This document shows positions 7,244-14,845 of a stretch of 45,177 nt of DNA, piece after piece. This DNA is from Inconstantimicrobium porci (GTDB lineage Bacteria; Bacillota; Clostridia; Clostridiales; Clostridiaceae). Each line of letters begins with the position of its first letter. Positions within the stretch are counted from its first letter, which is position 1. The notes under the pieces are model-generated. The model searched no databases and was not told the DNA's origin. It worked only from the letters and a program-made list of their open reading frames with translations. A program made the position numbers and the translations under genes. The stretch covers positions 1 through 45,177 of the forward strand of contig NZ_VULX01000021.1 in NCBI RefSeq assembly GCF_009696465.1. The letters run 5' to 3'.

Positions 7244-8014
7244 TTAATTATCGCTGATTCTTACTGCCATTTCCAATGCAATTGAAGAAATCTTATGTTT
7301 TTCATCTAGATTATCATTGTTTGCAAGACTTCTTGTATCCCATTCTTCAGCATCAAGATTGTCTGCTGCATAAAAGAAATGCAGTACATCCTTTCCTCTA
7401 AACTTTCCAAGAGCTGCTACAGCTGAACATTCCATGTCAACACATATGCACCCCTGACTTTTACGCCTTTTAACCTTCTCTCTTGTCTCTCTGTATATAC
7501 CATCTGTTGTCCATACCTTACCTACTGTATATGAAATATCACGCTCATCAAGGTATTGCTTAAAATCATCTATATACTTTTCATTAACTTTAACCTCATC
7601 AGATGCAGCCATGTAATGATAGCTTGTTCCTTCATCTCTTACTGCACTATCAGGAATAACTATGGAGCAGTCACCAATTTCACCATCAAGCACTCCGCAT
7701 GTGCCAAAAAGTACAAGCTTTTCAAGTCCCATAGCAAATAAATCTTCAATCAAAGCTATGCATCCAGCTGCACCAACATATGAGTTAAACACAGCAATCT
7801 TTATGCCCTTATACTCAATTTCATAAATAGGTACCTCAAGATTCGCGAAAGATGTTCTTGCAATCTCCCTATAATTAAATGAACTTAACAGTCTTTCAAG
7901 CGTCACTGTAGCGAAGCATGAGATACCTACCTTGGGAAATCCTTCTATACGTTTCTGGCAATCAGACGCATTATATACAGCATTCTTTGTAGAATCAAAC
8001 TCCTCTAAAATCAT
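7244..8014 (-). CDS. Nucleoside phosphorylase (uridine/purine phosphorylase family)
   Basis: The protein has 256 residues and is soluble. The PNP/UDP phosphorylase fold is recognised from FGTCGVLDGEIGDCSIVIPD (phosphate-site glycine loop), then EGTSYHY, and CVDMECSAVAALG near residue 195. In that last motif the Met-Glu binds the ribose. These enzymes cleave nucleosides with phosphate to a base and ribose 1-phosphate. The AADNLDAEEWD stretch near the end holds the usual catalytic Asp region. AAGGGGGC precedes the ATG. Whether the base is uracil or a purine cannot be decided by eye. It heads a short operon with the phosphatidyltransferase. Confidence 0.85.
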   Translation of the reverse strand: MILEEFDSTKNAVYNASDCQKRIEGFPKVGISCFATVTLERLLSSFNYREIARTSFANLEVPIYEIEYKGIKIAVFNSYVGAAGCIALIEDLFAMGLEKLVLFGTCGVLDGEIGDCSIVIPDSAVRDEGTSYHYMAASDEVKVNEKYIDDFKQYLDERDISYTVGKVWTTDGIYRETREKVKRRKSQGCICVDMECSAVAALGKFRGKDVLHFFYAADNLDAEEWDTRSLANNDNLDEKHKISSIALEMAVRISDN

Positions 8015-8072
8015 TTCGCAAGCCCCCTTTTTTGTGATATTATACCATAAACCGGCAAAGCAATCTATATAT

Positions 8073-8366
8073 TCAAAATAAAGGAGATGCTATAGCAATC
8101 TTATCTTTTGCAAGACCACCTCTCACCCATTCAGGAATATCTCCAATTCCAAGCCCCTCCGTAAGACTGTCATGATTTGGATACAACCCTATAACAAGTT
8201 TTTCTTCAAGTCCTTCCTTAAGATTCTCAGTTATACTTTTATAACTGCTCTCAAGAATGTCTGCAACATTCTCAATACAGCTGCTGTCTGTTTCACAGTA
8301 CAGTATTGTAAAGTGATCTGTTTCCTTTTTTAGCTTTACATTATCAGTTTCTTCTTGTTTCAACAT
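8073..8366 (-). pseudogene. Fragment of a peptidase-MA (gluzincin-like) domain protein
   Basis: The 97-residue frame contains HFTILYCETDSSCIENVADI and IPEWVRGGLAKDKIAIASPL. These match the N-terminal half of the gluzincin-like domain found at the end of clostridial serine hydrolases and secreted metalloproteins. There that half is followed by an HExxH helix. Here a TGA follows SPLF directly, and the zinc-binding helix is gone. There is no signal peptide. Both ends are therefore missing. Confidence 0.55.
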
Positions 8367-8490
8367 TATATATTTAGTAAAGAACTGTATAATATGTATT
8401 AAAGTATTAATTTTTCAATAGTCATTACTTATTGCACATAAAATACTGTCCAATACGTTCTCCTTTCTCTTTAAAATTACCCATATCAAA

Positions 8491-8844
8491 TTATATTTTA
8501 CTTTTCCAATGATTGATTACTCCACCATATTGGTCTGCATTTTTTATGACAAATGGTTTAATTCCTATTTTGAATATAATAAAGTGCTTTATAGGCTGGA
8601 ATATATATTTGCGTTTCCCTTTAATGTCTTCATAAAGTTTATCAGCTAATTTATGTATATTTTTACTTAATTGATAATTCTCTTTTGAACTTGATTCACT
8701 TTTCTTTCGAGATATAATTGTTCCACTAATTATTGCTCCTGAATGTGATAAAAGCCTATTTAATATTTTTGCAGAATCTCGACCACCATGATTTTCATAA
8801 GTAGCAACACTTATTGCATACTTTCCACGAAGCAGTTGTTCCAT
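8491..8844 (-). pseudogene. C-terminal part of a flavodoxin/NADPH-dependent FMN reductase
   Basis: The 117-residue frame begins MEQLLRGKYAISVATYENHG and continues GRDSAKILNRLLSHSGAIIS. That corresponds to the second half of WrbA/FMN-reductase-type flavodoxins. The first ~80 residues with the FMN phosphate loop are missing, and stops lie just before the ATG. It starts 100 bp from the divergent HxlR gene, an arrangement often seen for redox-sensing HxlR regulators and their oxidoreductase targets. It is probably non-functional. Confidence 0.55.
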
Positions 8845-8943
8845 AATTGAATAATTTATTTACTATTCAATTTTACCATTGTATACTCTATTTAGTAAGT
8901 ATGCACTTTTTTGTAAGACACTATCTAAAAGGAGAGTAAGCGA

Positions 8944-9219
8944 ATGAACAACAAAACATGTTACCTTAAAGAATTTGGATATGAAAAATTTGAAAGAGTA
9001 GTTAATATTATTGGTCAAAAATGGAAACTGCGTATAATTTATATGTTAGCTTTTAATGAAATATTGCGATATGGAGAATTAAAACGCTTGCTTTCATCTA
9101 TTACCCACAAAATATTGACTACACAATTAAAGGAGCTTGAAAAGGATGGACTTGTTAATCGTAAAGAAAACCAACAATTTACAACTCATTTTATACCATT
9201 ATACACTAATAATGGGTAA
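8944..9219 (+). pseudogene. HxlR-family regulator with a frameshifted C-terminus
   Basis: The N-terminal 80 residues are a good HxlR winged helix: IIGQKWKLRIIYMLAFNEIL, LRYGELKRLL, SITHKILTTQLKELEKDGLV. After NRKE the family normally reads a 'YPTIPPKVEYSLT'-like wing. Here the frame gives NQQFTTHFIPLYTNNG instead, while another frame gives KPTIYNSFYTIIH, pointing to a frameshift near 9165-9175. The start at 8944 has GGAGAG eight bases upstream. The DNA-binding helix is intact, but the wing and dimer helix are not. Confidence 0.65.
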
Positions 9220-9250
9220 TGAAAAAGACGATTAAGCACTAATAAGTGTT

Positions 9251-9808
9251 TTATAGCTTCCAGAATAATGAGTAAGTATCCTCTACCTTTTGAAATCCTA
9301 ATTTTTTATACATTTCCTTAGGTGTATCATCTTCATCAGCAATAAGATATCTAATATCTGCTTTCTGTTTCTTTGCTTCTTCCATAAGATATTTTAATAT
9401 AGTAGTTCCTATGCCTCTGCGCTGAAACTCTTCTTGAACTGTAAAAGATTCTATTTTAGCAACGCTATTACTTATGTATAATTCACAACTTCCAACTGGT
9501 TGTCCATCTAAATAACATACATACATATTAAGACTACTGTCAGACAAATATTCTTCTCCCATACGCTGTGCACGTCTTCTGCAGAAATCTTCTCCGCATG
9601 CTTCTCCATACATGGCAACATCCATTTGTACAAGTTCATCAATCATACTCCTGTCTGTTACCTTCTTAATCTGACACTTCTCTAAATACTTCCACTTTAA
9701 AACGCTTTCTCCTCTGTAAACATAAGCACCAACATGCCCAATCTCAGGTTTATTACCATTTAAATCTACTGGCAGGCTCTTTGGTAAATAGTCTGTTTTT
9801 ATTTTTAT
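9251..9808 (-). pseudogene. GNAT acetyltransferase with its start lost
   Basis: The acetyl-CoA site is good: VQEEFQRRGIGTTILKYLME contains the Q/RxxGxG/A loop, and KEMYKKLGFQKVEDTYSLFW is the usual last strand. The frame runs on upstream of the ATG at 9646 through YVYRGESVLKWKYLEKCQIK and further to a TGA near 9809, with no usable start codon. The upstream part therefore belongs to the original protein, whose first residues were deleted where it meets the end of the neighbouring GNAT gene. A shortened product from 9646 could still be made. Confidence 0.65.
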
Positions 9809-10319
9809 TCAATATATTAATTTTATAAATATAAGACTCATACGCTTTATCAGTGCCGCTTTTTCTAAAACTGCTTTCACTTACTCTATGCATACCGCAC
9901 TTTTCAAGCACTCTGCATGATGGTATGTTTTCTTTTGCTACACCAGCTGAACATACATGTGCTCCCTTTCTTCGTGCAAAATTTATCATGGTCATAGCTA
10001 TTTCTGTGCCATATCCACAGCATCTTTTATTCTCTGCCACACAATAGCCAAAGCCCCACTCGCTATCTTCCTGTTCTGGACCAATACTACATGTCCCAAC
10101 AAAATCACCAGTTGATTTATCCTCTGCTATGTATTGATAGTCAGACCAATCCTTAATATCAGCCAAAAGCTTTCTTAATTCCTCAGCGCTTTTATAGTAG
10201 GGATCTGATAAATACTTTCCAGAATCTTTATTGCCCCATATTGAAAATGCATTTTCAGCATCATCTATAGTCATCGGTCTTAATACAAGCCTTTTAGTTT
10301 CAATAATCTCTCCTATCAT
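9753..10319 (-). CDS. GNAT acetyltransferase, RimJ/RimL type
   Basis: The start is placed at the ATG at 10319 (MIGEIIETKRLVLRPMTIDD), with AGGATG eight bases before it; a GTG at 10328 is also open. ETKRLVLRPM is the standard N-terminus of protein-alanine/antibiotic N-acetyltransferases. GYGTEIAMTMINFA is the acetyl-CoA loop and NIPSCRVLEKCGMHRV the conserved late helix. The last 20 residues (KNKNRLFTKEPASRFKW) come from reading through the deletion joint into the next GNAT remnant, so the natural C-terminus is replaced. The substrate is unknown. Confidence 0.75.
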   Translation of the reverse strand: MIGEIIETKRLVLRPMTIDDAENAFSIWGNKDSGKYLSDPYYKSAEELRKLLADIKDWSDYQYIAEDKSTGDFVGTCSIGPEQEDSEWGFGYCVAENKRCCGYGTEIAMTMINFARRKGAHVCSAGVAKENIPSCRVLEKCGMHRVSESSFRKSGTDKAYESYIYKINILNKNKNRLFTKEPASRFKW

Positions 10320-10410
10320 ATGTACCACATCCTATAACATAATTTTAATTCATATACTAAAAAATTTCAGTGTATCACTTTTTTTAAAGAGTTTTCTGCA
10401 CAACAAAAAA

Positions 10411-10482
10411 GAGGAATGAAAGACATATTCCGAAGTCTCCGCCATAACACGCTCCAAATCGGCTTTGAGTAGATCTGATATA
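10411..10482 (+). repeat. Dispersed structured repeat, copy 2 (degenerate right arm)
   Basis: GAAAGACATATTCCGAAGTC and AACACGCTCCAAATCGGCTT match the core described at 18624. The right arm (GATCTGATAT) no longer pairs well with AGACATAT, so this copy seems decayed. Confidence 0.65.
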
Positions 10483-10623
10483 CAAAATTAAACTTCTTAA
10501 AATTCTCAAAAGGAAATTACTACAAAAGTAATTGTTAGAAGTAAGTTTTTTGAAATGTATTTTAGATTTTGAATTTTCCAAGCAAAGTCGAGGAAAATTA
10601 TCATTCTGATTTCCATATATAAA

Positions 10624-10816
10624 ATTAATGAAATCTATACTTTAAATCAGGCGGTGGCGATTTTCTGCAGAGAATCTTAAGCAAACGCTAGAACTGCTTA
10701 TATTATTCGTAGCAGACTACCGGCTGACTAAAGAATAATACTAGCAGTTCTTAGTGTAGACTTGTTTTCTCGAAAGAAAAGTACCGCCACCTGATTTATT
10801 CATAGATTTCATTAAT
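10624..10816. ncRNA. 193-bp branched inverted-repeat element, possible structured RNA or MITE-like element
   Basis: The outer 15-bp arms are exact: ATTAATGAAATCTAT (10624-10638) against ATAGATTTCATTAAT (10802-10816). The stem continues with AAATCAGG (10644-10651) and TGGCG (10655-10659) on the left against CGCCA/CCTGATTT at 10785-10797. Inside are three further hairpins: GATT-TCT/AGA-AATC at 10659-10676, GAACTGCT/AGCAGTTC (10691-10698 with 10743-10750) extended by TATTATTC/GAATAATA, and TTTTCT/AGAAAA at 10764-10779. It starts 11 bp past the stop of the CD3324-family gene, so on the minus strand it would be that gene's 3' UTR. No known RNA family was recognised. Confidence 0.6.
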
Positions 10817-10826
10817 ATCGTATATT

Positions 10827-11087
10827 TTATGCATATACAATCTTCTTAATTGAATCGTATGAAAGATGATATTCTTCCATAAGTTCATTGATTGATGCAC
10901 CATTTATTTTTTTATCTTTAATTTCACTATTTCTAATTTTAAGTTCTTTACGAGTATTTGTTCTACTGCCCCATTCCCTTCTGCTATTTCCAGGCTCAGG
11001 AATGTAGATTATACCTCCCTTAAAGTATTTTTGAACTTCCTTTAAAAGATATTCAGGTAGAACTTCTTTTCCATTTATATATGCCAT
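10827..11087 (-). CDS. CD3324-family small regulator-like protein
   Basis: The start is the ATG at 11087, eight bases after GGGAG; a longer upstream frame is not coding. The 86 residues follow the clostridial CD3324 pattern. They open with MAYINGKEVLPEYLLKEVQK, then the GGIIYIPEP strand and SRREWGSRTNTRKELKIRN. They end with INELMEEYHLSYDSIKKIVY, a helix-turn-helix resembling Mor/sigma-4 types. It probably binds DNA. Its promoter carries a perfect 12-bp palindrome, and it is followed at once by the branched element at 10624-10816. Confidence 0.75.
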   Translation of the reverse strand: MAYINGKEVLPEYLLKEVQKYFKGGIIYIPEPGNSRREWGSRTNTRKELKIRNSEIKDKKINGASINELMEEYHLSYDSIKKIVYA

Positions 11088-11149
11088 GTGTAAAACTCCC
11101 TTCAAAATTAAATTATCCGGAGCACAACACAGAATACATATATTTAAAC

Positions 11150-11161
11150 TAGTGTACACTA
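11150..11161. promoter_or_regulatory. Palindromic operator candidate upstream of the CD3324-family gene
   Basis: TAGTGTACACTA is a perfect 12-bp palindrome 63 bp upstream of the ATG. It may be an autoregulatory site. A near-relative, TAGTATACACTA, lies upstream of arsR at 22816. Confidence 0.4.
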
Positions 11162-11227
11162 AATATTTTACTATATTTATTTCGATAAAGTTAATTATCA
11201 CCAATATATAATTTATAATTATGGATT

Positions 11228-11349
11228 GAACTTCGCTGAAGCGCAGTTCCAAAAAGAGGACATATTCCTCTTTAAAACTCTTTTAGTTACTAATTTCAGA
11301 GGTTTGGAGGTATCCTCCATTAAAATTCAGAAATCCGTTTACGGATTTC
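11228..11349. repeat. Tandem hairpin array A
   Basis: Four separate short hairpins follow one another: GAACT..AGTTC with inner CGC/GCG (11228-11249), AAAGAGGA/TCCTCTTT (11253-11273), TGGAGG/CCTCCA (11305-11319) and GAAATCCG/CGGATTTC (11330-11349). The third, with its flanks, is almost the same as one in array B at 24184-24200. AT-rich TATACATTATAC-type repeats follow to about 11385. Confidence 0.6.
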
Positions 11350-11594
11350 ATCCTGCATTATACATTATACAATATACATTCTACATTAGTTCGATAAATT
11401 CATAACAATATTCCTTCACTAGCATAGTTGCGATTTATCTCTAGACTACTATCGCTTTTTAGCATATGTCCTGTGTTGTCTAGAGCATATTTCTTCCTTG
11501 ATTTGATTTTCTAACACTTAAAATAAACTTAAGCATTTGTTATCCCTCCTCATTTTGATTTTCACCTATATACTGATAATATATCATAATTTTT
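11350..11594. other. Intergenic region with a competing-stem structure
   Basis: CTCTAGAC (11439-11446) can pair with GTCTAGAG (11478-11485). The overlapping GCGAT (11430-11434) can instead pair with ATCGC (11451-11455), which is followed by TTTTT. No gene is seen. The rest is AT-rich. Confidence 0.35.
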
Positions 11595-12053
11595 CTATTT
11601 TTCATATACATTTGCAGACATAAAAATAAGTCTTTCATCTGACTTAAAACCATTTTTCTCATAAAACTTAACAGCAGGATAACCCTTTTCAGTTAGTAAT
11701 GATAAATATGAAACCTTATCTTTCTCTTTTTTCATCTCTTCACGTACAAACTCTATCATTCTGCTTCCTATACCTTTTCCCTGATACTCTGGATCAACAC
11801 TGAAATCGTCAACCCATAATTCCTTAAATCCCATATAAGTCATAATACGTCCGCAAAGTGTTGAAATTACAGTATCTCCATCATAAGCAACATATCCTCT
11901 TGAAACTCTTGCTGACATGATTTCATCAAATCTTGTATAGGCCTGCTCATATGTCCACACTTCATTCCATGGCTCTTCTTTAAAAGTTTTTATCATTTGA
12001 AGTGCACAGCCCTTTAAATCTTTCTCTTCCATTACTTTAAACTTTATGTTCAT
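11595..12053 (-). CDS. GNAT family N-acetyltransferase
   Basis: The protein has 152 residues and is intact. VDDFSVDPEYQGKGIGSRMI carries the acetyl-CoA pyrophosphate loop (Q-G-K-G-I-G), and YPAVKFYEKNGFKSDERLIF the usual C-terminal helix-strand. The N-terminal ALQMIKTFKEEPWNEVWTYE resembles aminoglycoside 6'-acetyltransferase-like GNATs, but substrate prediction is not justified. AAGGAGAAAAAAG precedes the ATG. It is one of five GNAT genes or remnants between 9.2 and 24 kb, each different in sequence. Confidence 0.85.
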   Translation of the reverse strand: MNIKFKVMEEKDLKGCALQMIKTFKEEPWNEVWTYEQAYTRFDEIMSARVSRGYVAYDGDTVISTLCGRIMTYMGFKELWVDDFSVDPEYQGKGIGSRMIEFVREEMKKEKDKVSYLSLLTEKGYPAVKFYEKNGFKSDERLIFMSANVYEK

Positions 12054-12123
12054 CGTCTTTTTTCTCCTTTTTCCTCAACTGCTGTCTTATATCTATCTCC
12101 CTGTATTTATTTCAAATCCATAT

Positions 12124-12273
12124 TCATGAAAAAAACTCGCAAGGATAAATATCATCCCAAATTTGAATATTATTCTCATTCATTTTCTCAATAATATTAG
12201 TATATACTTCTTTAATCTGTGGTAAATCCCCAATTTCAGCCATGGCAGCCATTGGCACAATCAAAACTCTCAT
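12124..12273 (-). pseudogene. N-terminal fragment of another GNAT acetyltransferase
   Basis: The start is at the ATG at 12273, after GGAGG. The 49 residues (MRVLIVPMAAMAEIGDLPQI, then YTNIIEKMNENNIQIWDDIY and PCEFFS) match the first helix of a GNAT subgroup that reads 'LPEIMEIYKEIIENM'. The stop falls before the acetyl-CoA domain, which is not found downstream. Confidence 0.55.
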
Positions 12274-12292
12274 AAAACCTCCAAACAAAAAT

Positions 12293-12322
12293 ACCTCTCC
12301 TTTCATAATCAAAAAGAGAGGT
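12293..12322 (-). terminator. Terminator of the 89-residue gene
   Basis: ACCTCT (12293-12298) pairs with AGAGGT (12317-12322), and on the minus strand ATTTTTG follows. It lies 6 bp past the stop of the gene at 12329. Confidence 0.6.
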
Positions 12323-12328
12323 AAAATA

Positions 12329-12598
12329 TTAATGCTTAAACTTCTTGTGGAAAAAATTCAATATGTCATCATAATCTTCAAACTCCATACCTGAAGCAGT
12401 GCAGCAGTCTTCAATTGCCTCAATTTTGTACTCCATTGGTATTTCCTCAAAAGTCTTATATGTGTGCTCATCATCGCAGTATGATTCACATATTGCGCTT
12501 TCAAGTACTTCATCTGGCACATTATCTTCTTTAAATATATATAAATAAATTTTCTTTGTAAGAGCATTTTTTTCTTTTTCATTAAAAATAATTTTCAT
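12329..12598 (-). CDS. Small acidic protein of unknown function
   Basis: The start chosen is the ATG at 12598 (MKIIFNEKEKNALTKKIYLY), four bases behind GGAGGG; a longer frame to 12628 lacks a ribosome site. The 89-residue product is acidic with Cys in AICESYCDDEH and EDCCTASGMEF. It ends DDILNFFHKKFKH. It has no membrane segment and no recognised domain. It is followed by its own terminator, so it seems to be a real, separately transcribed gene. Confidence 0.6.
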   Translation of the reverse strand: MKIIFNEKEKNALTKKIYLYIFKEDNVPDEVLESAICESYCDDEHTYKTFEEIPMEYKIEAIEDCCTASGMEFEDYDDILNFFHKKFKH

Positions 12599-12662
12599 AA
12601 AACCCTCCATAATTATCAATAAATTCATTTATTATATCATACATGTTATTTTATTTTTGTGC

Positions 12663-14411
12663 TTAAAATAATCTTATAACATTATTATTGCCATTATTCT
12701 TTTCCTTAAGTTTTTCTTCTCGTTTTTCTATTTCATTTATGGTAAATCCTTTAAGCCTCCATAAAGGTATATTCTTAAGGAATTTATTTATAACATTACT
12801 TACCATTCTCTGCTCATAATTCTCTAATTCTGCATCAATTCCATTTAAGACATTCTCTGTAATTTCTTCAGGAGAACGATACTGCACATCCAGTGCCATC
12901 ATCTCTGTATATTCTTCTGCATCTTCTTTTGACATACAAAACAAAGTTAATAAATCGTCTTTAAAATTTTCCCCTAAAAGACTATGCTGCAGATAATCAT
13001 CTTTTCCCATCATCATCAACTTTTCTTTACTATATTTCTGCATCGGAAGATTTTCATCTATTAAATCTAAAATGACTTTATAATCTTCTATATTTCCATT
13101 TACTAAAAAATCCTGACACTTGTTTGCATCAGTGACTATATAATCTAAAGGCAGTGCAACTCTTTTATTTGTTTCAAATATTCGAAGAACCTCAACAATA
13201 TTTTCAAAACCATATCCCATTTCTCGTAATGTATTTTCAATCTCGCTACAGCCTACTACGCCATATGTATAAAGCATACCTGAAACAATCTGTACCATTT
13301 CAGTATTTTCTTTTATCTTCCTTCTAAAATTCATTGTATCATTCTTAGTAATAATGTCCTGAACTACTTTAGGAATAGTAAATAAACGCATACCATTATC
13401 CTTGGTTGGGAATATTAATCCCAAATTGTACATAGATATTTCAAATTCTAATCTATCTTCTTTAGATTTTATTATTCCTTTCTTCTTCATCCCTTCACTT
13501 AAAAGCTTATATCTATATTTATCTAAGTTGCTAATTACACTTTGTGCAGCCTTTTCGTATTCATCAAACAGTTTTTCAGCAAAATCCTTTTTCTTCAACT
13601 TCTGTGGTATTGTTAAATTAAGACCATCTGCCAATCTAATCAGTTGATTTTTTGTATATGAATCTATTATTTCCTTAATATCAAATGAATAAACTCCATT
13701 GAAAAGTTTCATTAAAATATTATTTATTTCATTATCCATATTCTCTTTATAATCACTTAATAACTGTTCATAATCTTCATTATCAAAATGGATAAACATA
13801 TCATCATCACCATATATATTAGGCTTTTTCTTGCTGACCTTATATTTAACGTTATTTCCTGGAAGATACATATTTTCTGCTTCTTCATCGCATACATATC
13901 CACATTCACCTTCTCTAGGAGAATTAGGTCTTCCTTCTTCATTATTTCTTGCTATTATTTCAATCTGACTATGTTTTTTACTTACTTCTATCTCATCAAT
14001 TACTTCAAGAGTTAAATATGTAGTTGAACCAAAATCATATTCATACTCAAATTTCAGTCCTGAATAAAGCACATCCTTAAGTCTTACATTCATCTGATAA
14101 TTACCATCACTATTGTCTAGATAACGCATACCATCAATAATAAATTCACTTAAATGCCCACAACATTCCACCCATACATCTCTTATAAACTGGTCAAGAT
14201 GACATAGCTGTAATGCTGCATCAATTGATATATAAATACAGTAATCTTTGCAATATTTATACTTTATCGATATTATATACTGCTTTCTCTTACTCTTATT
14301 TTCCTCAAATTCTTCACTTATTTTCTTCTTCATAGTATCACAATTTTTCATGTGTCTTTTGATTGTTCTTTCTGTTAATTCTTTATTGCAATAATAGCAC
14401 TTTGCTTTCAT
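12663..14411 (-). CDS. pRiA4b ORF-3-like protein with N-terminal zinc finger
   Basis: The start is at the ATG at 14411 (MKAKCYYCNKELTERTIKRH), behind TTGGAGG. Residues 4-24 form a C-x2-C...H-x3-C finger. Residues ~45-210 (YIISIKYKYCKDYCIYISID, then HLDQFIRDVWVECCGHLSEF and FEYEYDFGS) match the plasmid pRiA4b ORF-3 domain, also called IS1096 TnpR-like. The remaining ~370 residues are helical and end in a Lys/Glu-rich tail (KREEKLKEKNNGNNN); this part is not recognised. The family is of unknown biochemical role and common in accessory regions. It is 582 residues long and appears intact. Confidence 0.75.
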   Translation of the reverse strand: MKAKCYYCNKELTERTIKRHMKNCDTMKKKISEEFEENKSKRKQYIISIKYKYCKDYCIYISIDAALQLCHLDQFIRDVWVECCGHLSEFIIDGMRYLDNSDGNYQMNVRLKDVLYSGLKFEYEYDFGSTTYLTLEVIDEIEVSKKHSQIEIIARNNEEGRPNSPREGECGYVCDEEAENMYLPGNNVKYKVSKKKPNIYGDDDMFIHFDNEDYEQLLSDYKENMDNEINNILMKLFNGVYSFDIKEIIDSYTKNQLIRLADGLNLTIPQKLKKKDFAEKLFDEYEKAAQSVISNLDKYRYKLLSEGMKKKGIIKSKEDRLEFEISMYNLGLIFPTKDNGMRLFTIPKVVQDIITKNDTMNFRRKIKENTEMVQIVSGMLYTYGVVGCSEIENTLREMGYGFENIVEVLRIFETNKRVALPLDYIVTDANKCQDFLVNGNIEDYKVILDLIDENLPMQKYSKEKLMMMGKDDYLQHSLLGENFKDDLLTLFCMSKEDAEEYTEMMALDVQYRSPEEITENVLNGIDAELENYEQRMVSNVINKFLKNIPLWRLKGFTINEIEKREEKLKEKNNGNNNVIRLF

Positions 14412-14518
14412 CAATATGCCTCCAAAAGTCTTACTAATCTTATTATAGCCATATTGTAACATATTACACAAATAATTTCACTGCGCTCAACTAATAAAGT
14501 GTAGTATCTATCAATATA

Positions 14519-14692
14519 TTAGACTAAACTGCTGAATTTATATCCGTATTTATGGAGAACTTTTATGTTTATTATAGCAATTAATAAAGATAGTCCAATA
14601 TATAATACGCTCTTTTTTGCTCCGTTCTCCTTCCATTTTCGTGCAAAAGCAATTTCCTCCATATCATGTAAAATAAATAAAACAGGTAATAA
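14519..14692 (-). pseudogene. HXXEE-domain membrane protein remnant
   Basis: On the minus strand, directly after a TGA at 14693-14695, the frame reads LLPVLFILHDMEEIAFARKW, then KENGAKKSVLYIGLSLLIAI. The LHDMEEI element is the defining motif of the HXXEE family. The upstream codons (MENMKMYV) are in frame but cut off by the stop. The protein should continue with more helices, but the frame ends at 14519. It is divergent from a decayed tetR gene, a pairing often seen for this family. Confidence 0.5.
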
Positions 14693-14788
14693 TCACACAT
14701 ACATCTTCATATTTTCCATATCAATTCCTTCCTTTCAACTGTATTTTAAAATAGCCATACTGACCTAACAATCATCAGATTTTTATAA

Positions 14789-14839
14789 ATAATATAGATA
14801 AGCAACGAATTAGCACTAATTGTTGCTTATCTATATTAT
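14789..14839. repeat. 51-bp near-perfect palindrome
   Basis: ATAATATAGATAAGCAAC (14789-14806) pairs exactly with GTTGCTTATCTATATTAT (14822-14839). The interior AATTAG/CTAATT (14808-14813 with 14816-14821) continues the stem with one bulged G and a 2-nt loop, 24 pairs in all. It separates the HXXEE and TetR remnants. It is too long for an ordinary operator. Confidence 0.75.
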
Positions 14840-14845
14840 GTTATT

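Noticed and set aside
10384-10581. 65-residue minus-strand frame
   Set aside because: It runs through a copy of the dispersed repeat and has no start signal.
10624-10816. Retron msr/msd
   Set aside because: The fold is suggestive, but no reverse transcriptase gene occurs in the window, so a retron cannot be claimed.
11228-11349. CRISPR-like array
   Set aside because: The hairpins differ from one another in sequence and spacing; there is no constant repeat and no cas gene.
12358-12582. 74-residue Lys-rich frame
   Set aside because: It overlaps the better-supported 89-residue gene in another frame.
14565-14768. Plus-strand 67-residue frame
   Set aside because: The opposite strand carries the recognisable HXXEE remnant; this is its shadow.
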